This document shows, in pieces, positions 6,431-9,121 of a stretch of 9,121 nt of DNA. The stretch spans positions 1-9,121 of the forward strand of contig JAQUYJ010000033.1 in NCBI GenBank assembly GCA_028691905.1, in the 5' to 3' direction. The stretch is from Bacilli bacterium (GTDB taxonomy: Bacteria > Bacillota_I > Bacilli_A > ML615J-28 > CAG-698). The position numbers and the translations under genes are program-made. The notes under the pieces were generated by a model that saw only the letters and a list, made by a program, of their open reading frames with translations, did not search any database and was not told the origin of the DNA. How positions within the stretch are numbered: position 1 is the first letter of the stretch; every line of letters begins with the position of its first letter.

Positions 6431-7597
6431 TTACTGTTTAAAGGCTATTGTGCCATTTACCATTACCCATAATGGTCTACTTAAATAATGTAGGGGATGA
6501 TCGCTCCAAAGAACCATGTCAGCATCTTTTCCAACTTCAATGCTTCCAACACGATCATCTATTTCATTGACTTTTGCTGCATAATATGTAACTGCTCGAA
6601 GTGCTTCCAGTTCAGGTAGTCCATGGCGAACAAATAATCCTAATTGGGTAAGAGCATATTGAGCTTCAATTACAGGGTGGTCAGTCATGATGGCAAAGAG
6701 AACACCGTGATCGGATAATATCTTTGCGGCATCAAATGTTTTATTTCGCAGTTCGTATTTCGATTTGGATCCAAGTGTCGGTCCTAAAATAACTGCCTGC
6801 TGATGTTTCGCAAGATAATCAGCAATTAAATGGCCTTCTGTTGCATGTTCAATCGTTGCATGTAAATTAAATTCTTTGACGATCCGCATCGCAGTTAGGA
6901 TATCATCCTGTTGATGAGCATGAATTTTCACAGGAAAACCATCAAACACACGCATCAGGGATTCCATTTTCATATTCATTTCAAAAGTTTTCTTGTCTTT
7001 GTCTTCACTGGCAAGATATGCTTCTTTTTTTGCTTTATAATCCCTTGCCTTGATTAGATTTTCGCGGATAAGAGCAGCAGAAGCCATTCTTGTTGTGGGA
7101 GCTTGGTTTTTCGCTCCATAAACACGTTTGGGGTTTTCACCAAGCGCCATTTTCATGCACGATTCCTCTTTCAAAATCATGTCATCCAATGTTTTACCAT
7201 GTGTTTTTAAAACACTGAACACTCCACCAATGACATTGGCGCTTCCCGGTCCGGTAACAACAGTAGTGACACCTGCCTGCAAAGCATCCTGAAAAGCAGA
7301 GTCCTGGTATTTAATTGCATCAATTGCCCGCAGTTCCGGATAAACAGGATTGGTCATTTCATTCACATCCCGCCCTTCTGTTCCGATTGCTTCCTCCATC
7401 ATTCCTATATGACAATGGGGATCGACTAAACCGGGGGTCAGCATTTTTCCTTCCGCATCAATTACAGTAGCATCGGGATAGTCTTTTTGATCAAGGGTGC
7501 CAATGGCTTGAATGGTTGCATCTTCAACGAGAATGTCACGAATTTCGTAGTTGATATCTTTCATGCCTACCAAAAGTGCATTCTTTATTAAAATCAT
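6431..7597 (-). CDS. Amidohydrolase-superfamily metal-dependent hydrolase (imidazolonepropionase-like)
   Basis: A 388-residue cytoplasmic enzyme with the amidohydrolase layout: an N-terminal beta-sandwich (IKNALLVGM... to GKMLTPGLVD), then a TIM barrel, then a C-terminal return to the sandwich (GSIEVGKDADMVLWSDHP, 351-368). Metal-site residues are visible: H61-x-H63 (VDPHCHIG), H226 and H228 (KIHAHQQDD), H251 (TIEHATEGH) and D306 (IMTDHP). No obvious carboxylated Lys is seen at the usual strand-4 place. The stretch GVTTVVTGPGSANVIGG (109-125) is typical of a broad Firmicutes subgroup with no proven substrate; hydrolysis of a cyclic amide or a related C-N bond is likely. ATG 7597 has AGAAGG (complement of 7604-7609) 6 nt upstream. 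It is the first gene of a minus-strand unit with hppA, whose start is 26 nt beyond its stop. Confidence 0.92.
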   Translation of the reverse strand: MILIKNALLVGMKDINYEIRDILVEDATIQAIGTLDQKDYPDATVIDAEGKMLTPGLVDPHCHIGMMEEAIGTEGRDVNEMTNPVYPELRAIDAIKYQDSAFQDALQAGVTTVVTGPGSANVIGGVFSVLKTHGKTLDDMILKEESCMKMALGENPKRVYGAKNQAPTTRMASAALIRENLIKARDYKAKKEAYLASEDKDKKTFEMNMKMESLMRVFDGFPVKIHAHQQDDILTAMRIVKEFNLHATIEHATEGHLIADYLAKHQQAVILGPTLGSKSKYELRNKTFDAAKILSDHGVLFAIMTDHPVIEAQYALTQLGLFVRHGLPELEALRAVTYYAAKVNEIDDRVGSIEVGKDADMVLWSDHPLHYLSRPLWVMVNGTIAFKQ

Positions 7598-7629
7598 AGA
7601 ATACCTTCTTTCTTTTTATTATTGTATAT

Positions 7630-7658
7630 ATTATAACATAAATTGGTGAACAGATAAA
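7630..7658 (-). promoter_or_regulatory. Extended -10 promoter of the amidohydrolase-hppA unit
   Basis: Read on the minus strand, TATAAT (complement of 7630-7635) is preceded by TGT, giving TGtTATAAT. The -35 position (about 7653-7658, TTTATC) is weak. Distance to the start codon at 7597 leaves a short leader of roughly 25 nt containing the ribosome binding site. Confidence 0.7.
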
Positions 7659-7666
7659 GAAAAAAT

Positions 7667-7680
7667 TTAAATCGTTTTCA
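7667..7680 (-). promoter_or_regulatory. cre-like (CcpA-type) sequence between divergent promoters
   Basis: On the minus strand the 14 bases read TGAAAACGATTTAA. This fits the catabolite-response consensus TGWAANCGNTNWCA at every position but the thirteenth. It lies upstream of both the amidohydrolase -10 and the -10 of the gene at 7734. By base-frequency estimate about half a match this good is expected by chance over both strands of the window, so only its location gives it weight. Confidence 0.25.
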
Positions 7681-7704
7681 AAAACAGGCAAAGATAAAAA
7701 ATTA

Positions 7705-7713
7705 TGATAGAAT
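7705..7713 (+). promoter_or_regulatory. Probable extended -10 promoter for the gene at 7734
   Basis: TGATAGAAT contains a TG dinucleotide one base before TAGAAT (five of six -10 consensus bases). No convincing -35 is seen 17 nt upstream (CAGGCA at 7685-7690). The following GGGGAGGAG (7720-7728) is a strong ribosome binding site 5 nt before the ATG. Confidence 0.5.
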
Positions 7714-7733
7714 AAAGAAGGGGAGGAGAATGT

Positions 7734-8369
7734 ATGGCAATAATCATAAGAAAATATCGTGATGGGGAATTGCAGGAGCAATCCACATCAGTTCAGTTTA
7801 ATTCATTAATTATCCATTTATCAGAGCGTAGGGTGTTTGATAATAAAGAAGCCGATGAAAACATGCAATTATTTGATGACCTCCAAAAAGAATTATTGTA
7901 TCAGCTGACGGAAACGAAAACAGAAAATCCCGTTATTATTTTCTTGAAAGAAAACAGCTGTCTGTCTTTAGAAAGACAATATCTTTTTTTACTTCGCATC
8001 ATACAGAAATATTTGTCTGTTTTGGAAAAGCGCTTTATCATCTATTATCCTGCTGAAGCAACACTTCCGATTCAACAAAATATAAGGCAAGAAGTCAGCA
8101 ATTTATTAAAAAAGTGTTTGAACTATCCCAACATTCTGCAGAGTAATCAGGTGGATTATAAAAAAATAGAAGCTTTATTGGGGAAAAAAGAAGAGACCTT
8201 TCCGGAAATGCTTTTTCGTTTAATCGATCAAAAAGAACGCAGTGATGTTGAAGTATACCGGCAGGCAAATATCGACCGACGGCTCTTTTCAAAAATAAAA
8301 AGCAATCAAAAGTATCATCCAAGCAAACAAACAGCGATTGCCTTTGCCATTGCATTGCAATTGAATTGA
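7734..8369 (+). CDS. Uncharacterised protein with the C-terminal helical module found behind macro domains; interrupted by in-frame TGA
   Basis: The standard reading gives 211 residues from ATG 7734 (GGGGAGGAG 5 nt upstream) to TGA 8367-8369. Residues 155-211 (TFPEMLFRLIDQK...DVEVYRQANIDRRLFSKIKSN...PSKQTAIAFAIALQLN) match a module I recognise at the C-terminus of many Firmicutes macro-domain proteins, with an HTH-like look around DVEVYRQANIDRRLFSKI. The module is normally about 50 residues longer, and the missing part is encoded in the same frame after the TGA. Residues 1-150 lack the glycine-rich ADP-ribose loops of a macro domain. Yet the order of the strand ENPVIIFL (65-71), a long helix (78-97), the strand RFIIYY (100-105) and another helix (112-127) resembles the end of a macro fold, so this may be a degenerate macro domain (speculative). 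No membrane segment or signal peptide. The VWA gene downstream is probably its partner. Molecular function unknown. Confidence 0.75.
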   Translation: MAIIIRKYRDGELQEQSTSVQFNSLIIHLSERRVFDNKEADENMQLFDDLQKELLYQLTETKTENPVIIFLKENSCLSLERQYLFLLRIIQKYLSVLEKRFIIYYPAEATLPIQQNIRQEVSNLLKKCLNYPNILQSNQVDYKKIEALLGKKEETFPEMLFRLIDQKERSDVEVYRQANIDRRLFSKIKSNQKYHPSKQTAIAFAIALQLN

Positions 8370-8534
8370 GAAGAAACGGTTGATTTTTTGAATATTGCCG
8401 GTTATTCATTAGTTGGAAACAATCGCTTTGATATAATCATCTGCTATCTTATTCAAAACAAAATCTATCAAATTGATGAAATCAATACCGTCTTGGTTGA
8501 ATTTAACGAGAAAACACTGGGCTTGTTGGAATAG
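8370..8534 (+). pseudogene. In-frame continuation of the preceding gene beyond TGA (rest of the C-terminal module)
   Basis: Directly after TGA 8367-8369 the same frame runs for 54 codons (EETVDFLNIAGYSLVGNNRF...to...EKTLGLLE) and ends at TAG 8532-8534. The residues are what the module should have next: a leucine-rich helix, AGYSLVGNNRFDIIICYLIQNKIY, DEINTVLVEFNEKTLGLL. Together with the upstream part the full product would be 266 residues with one position at the TGA, where relatives as I recall them carry Leu (LNLEET). No start codon with a good ribosome binding site lies in this stretch, so it is not a separate gene. Either the gene carries one recent nonsense change (TTA to TGA is one substitution), UGA is read through, or the base is a sequencing error. 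The intact downstream frame argues against long-standing decay. Confidence 0.75.
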
Positions 8535-8539
8535 AAAAT

Positions 8540-8556
8540 GTCGCTTTGAAAGCGAC
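8540..8556 (+). repeat. Short hairpin after TAG 8534
   Basis: GTCGCTT (8540-8546) pairs with AAGCGAC (8550-8556) around a 3-nt loop. No T-run follows, so it is not a canonical terminator by itself. It stands 9 nt before the larger hairpin at 8558-8599 and could stack on it. Confidence 0.6.
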
Positions 8557-8557
8557 C

Positions 8558-8601
8558 AAAACCATCCCTGTTTATTAGTACAATAGACAGGGAGGTTTTT
8601 T
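8558..8601 (+). promoter_or_regulatory. Terminator-like hairpin containing the VWA gene ribosome binding site
   Basis: TCCCTGTTTATT (8565-8576) pairs with AATAGACAGGGA (8582-8593) in 12 bp (one G-U) around loop AGTAC. After one bulged A (8564) the stem extends 6 bp more, AAAACC (8558-8563) with GGTTTT (8594-8599). Six T (8596-8601) follow and touch the ATG at 8602. The ribosome binding site GGGAGG (8590-8595) is fully paired. The structure could end transcription, hide the ribosome binding site, or both, so expression of the VWA gene likely depends on opening it. No good promoter is seen between it and the gene. Confidence 0.75.
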
Positions 8602-9121
8602 ATGGAAAAAATGAAATTGTTTTTTTTATTGGATTGCAGTGGTTCGATGAGTGGTTTGGAAAATGAAATGATTGCTGGTTTTAATGCGATGATAGCAGCG
8701 TGTAAAAAGATGGGAATGAACACCAGTATTGATACCATTGTTTTTGATCATGAAATGAAAGTAATTCATGAAAAGTTATCGCTTCGGTCGGTCGGAAAAA
8801 TGACCAAAAATGAATACTATGTTCGCGGAACAACTGCTTTATATGATGCGATTGGAACGACTATTATCCGAATCAATCAGAAACAAATAAAAAAAGGAGA
8901 AAAACCCAGCAAAGTATTGTTTGTGATTGTAACGGATGGAATGGATAATGCCAGTCAAACTTTTGTTTTACGGGATATTAAAAGGTTTATAACAAAGAAA
9001 AAGACAGAAGAAAGATGGCAATTTATATTTTTGGGTGCAAATATTGATGCGCTTCAAACAGCAGCCAGTTTAGGAATAGATGAAGAATATGCTGCTGCTT
9101 TCAGACACGATACAAAGGGAG
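8602..9121 (+). CDS. VWA-domain protein (TerY/YegL-like), N-terminal part, cut by window edge
   Basis: 173 residues are visible and no stop is reached, so the gene is 3' truncated here. A von Willebrand factor A fold is clear. The MIDAS metal site is complete: D11-x-S13-x-S15 in LLDCSGSMSG, the Thr in RGTTALYDAIG (T78 likely), and D112 in VIVTDGMDN. The later segment WQFIFLGANIDALQTAASLGI (139-159) is characteristic of a small cytoplasmic VWA family of about 200-250 residues in Firmicutes, related to TerY/YegL. No signal peptide or membrane helix. VWA domains with an intact MIDAS usually bind a partner protein through Mg2+; the adjacent gene with the macro-associated module is the obvious candidate. 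ATG 8602 is preceded by AGGGAGG (8589-8595) at 6 nt, but this site is buried in a strong hairpin. Role unknown; tellurite or stress links of relatives are not proof. Confidence 0.9.
   Translation, partial: MEKMKLFFLLDCSGSMSGLENEMIAGFNAMIAACKKMGMNTSIDTIVFDHEMKVIHEKLSLRSVGKMTKNEYYVRGTTALYDAIGTTIIRINQKQIKKGEKPSKVLFVIVTDGMDNASQTFVLRDIKRFITKKKTEERWQFIFLGANIDALQTAASLGIDEEYAAAFRHDTKG

Noticed and set aside
8367..8369. TGA as a reassigned Trp codon (Mollicutes-type code)
   Set aside because: The other genes, including hppA, the peptidase and the permease, use TGG for Trp and contain no internal TGA, so one TGA does not support a different code.
8540..8556. Small hairpin as the terminator of the interrupted gene
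   Set aside because: No T-run follows it; the next bases are CAAAACC, which belong to the larger hairpin.
8546..8584. TTGAAA ... TACAAT as a promoter for the VWA gene
   Set aside because: The spacer is 27 nt, far from 17, and a start after TACAAT would begin inside the ribosome binding site.
8409..8738. Minus-strand open frame across the end of the interrupted gene and the VWA start
   Set aside because: It lies opposite the VWA MIDAS coding region and the conserved module remainder, both better supported on the plus strand.

Overview
The window is AT-rich, gene-dense bacterial chromosome of low-GC Gram-positive (Firmicutes) type. Evidence for this is the strong AGGAGG-type ribosome binding sites, extended -10 promoters, short intrinsic terminators, and protein families common in Clostridia and Erysipelotrichia: the DUF5058-like membrane protein, the K+-dependent pyrophosphatase, and the VWA / C-terminal helical module pair. 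An Erysipelotrichia-like host is my best guess, but nothing here proves it. I see no rRNA, tRNA, CRISPR array, insertion sequence or phage gene.

Layout. (1) 1-2681, plus strand: the end of an operon with two multi-pass membrane proteins (the first cut by the window edge and resembling DUF5058) and a membrane-anchored M20 metallopeptidase, closed by an intrinsic terminator. The genes are nearly contiguous, so they probably form one uptake or export and hydrolysis unit for a peptide or N-acyl amino acid. (2) 2683-4320, plus strand: a self-regulated metalloid-type operon of an ArsR repressor with a Cys-x-Cys sensor motif, a DUF318/ArsP-type permease with a TPFCSCSSIP motif, and a small redox-active thioredoxin-fold protein. 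A palindromic operator overlaps the -10 box, and a bidirectional terminator ends the unit. (3) 4326-7640, minus strand: an amidohydrolase followed 26 nt later by hppA, a K+-dependent ion-pumping membrane pyrophosphatase, probably one transcript. (4) 7641-9121, plus strand: a divergently transcribed gene with a C-terminal helical module typically found behind macro domains, then a VWA-domain protein cut by the right edge.

The most unusual region is 7734-8604. The first gene is interrupted by an in-frame TGA at 8367-8369. The same frame then continues for 54 codons with sequence that completes the expected C-terminal module and ends at TAG 8532-8534. Between that TAG and the VWA start codon lies an 18-bp hairpin whose 3' arm contains the whole VWA ribosome binding site and whose T-run abuts the ATG. 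It looks like a terminator or a translational switch for the VWA gene.
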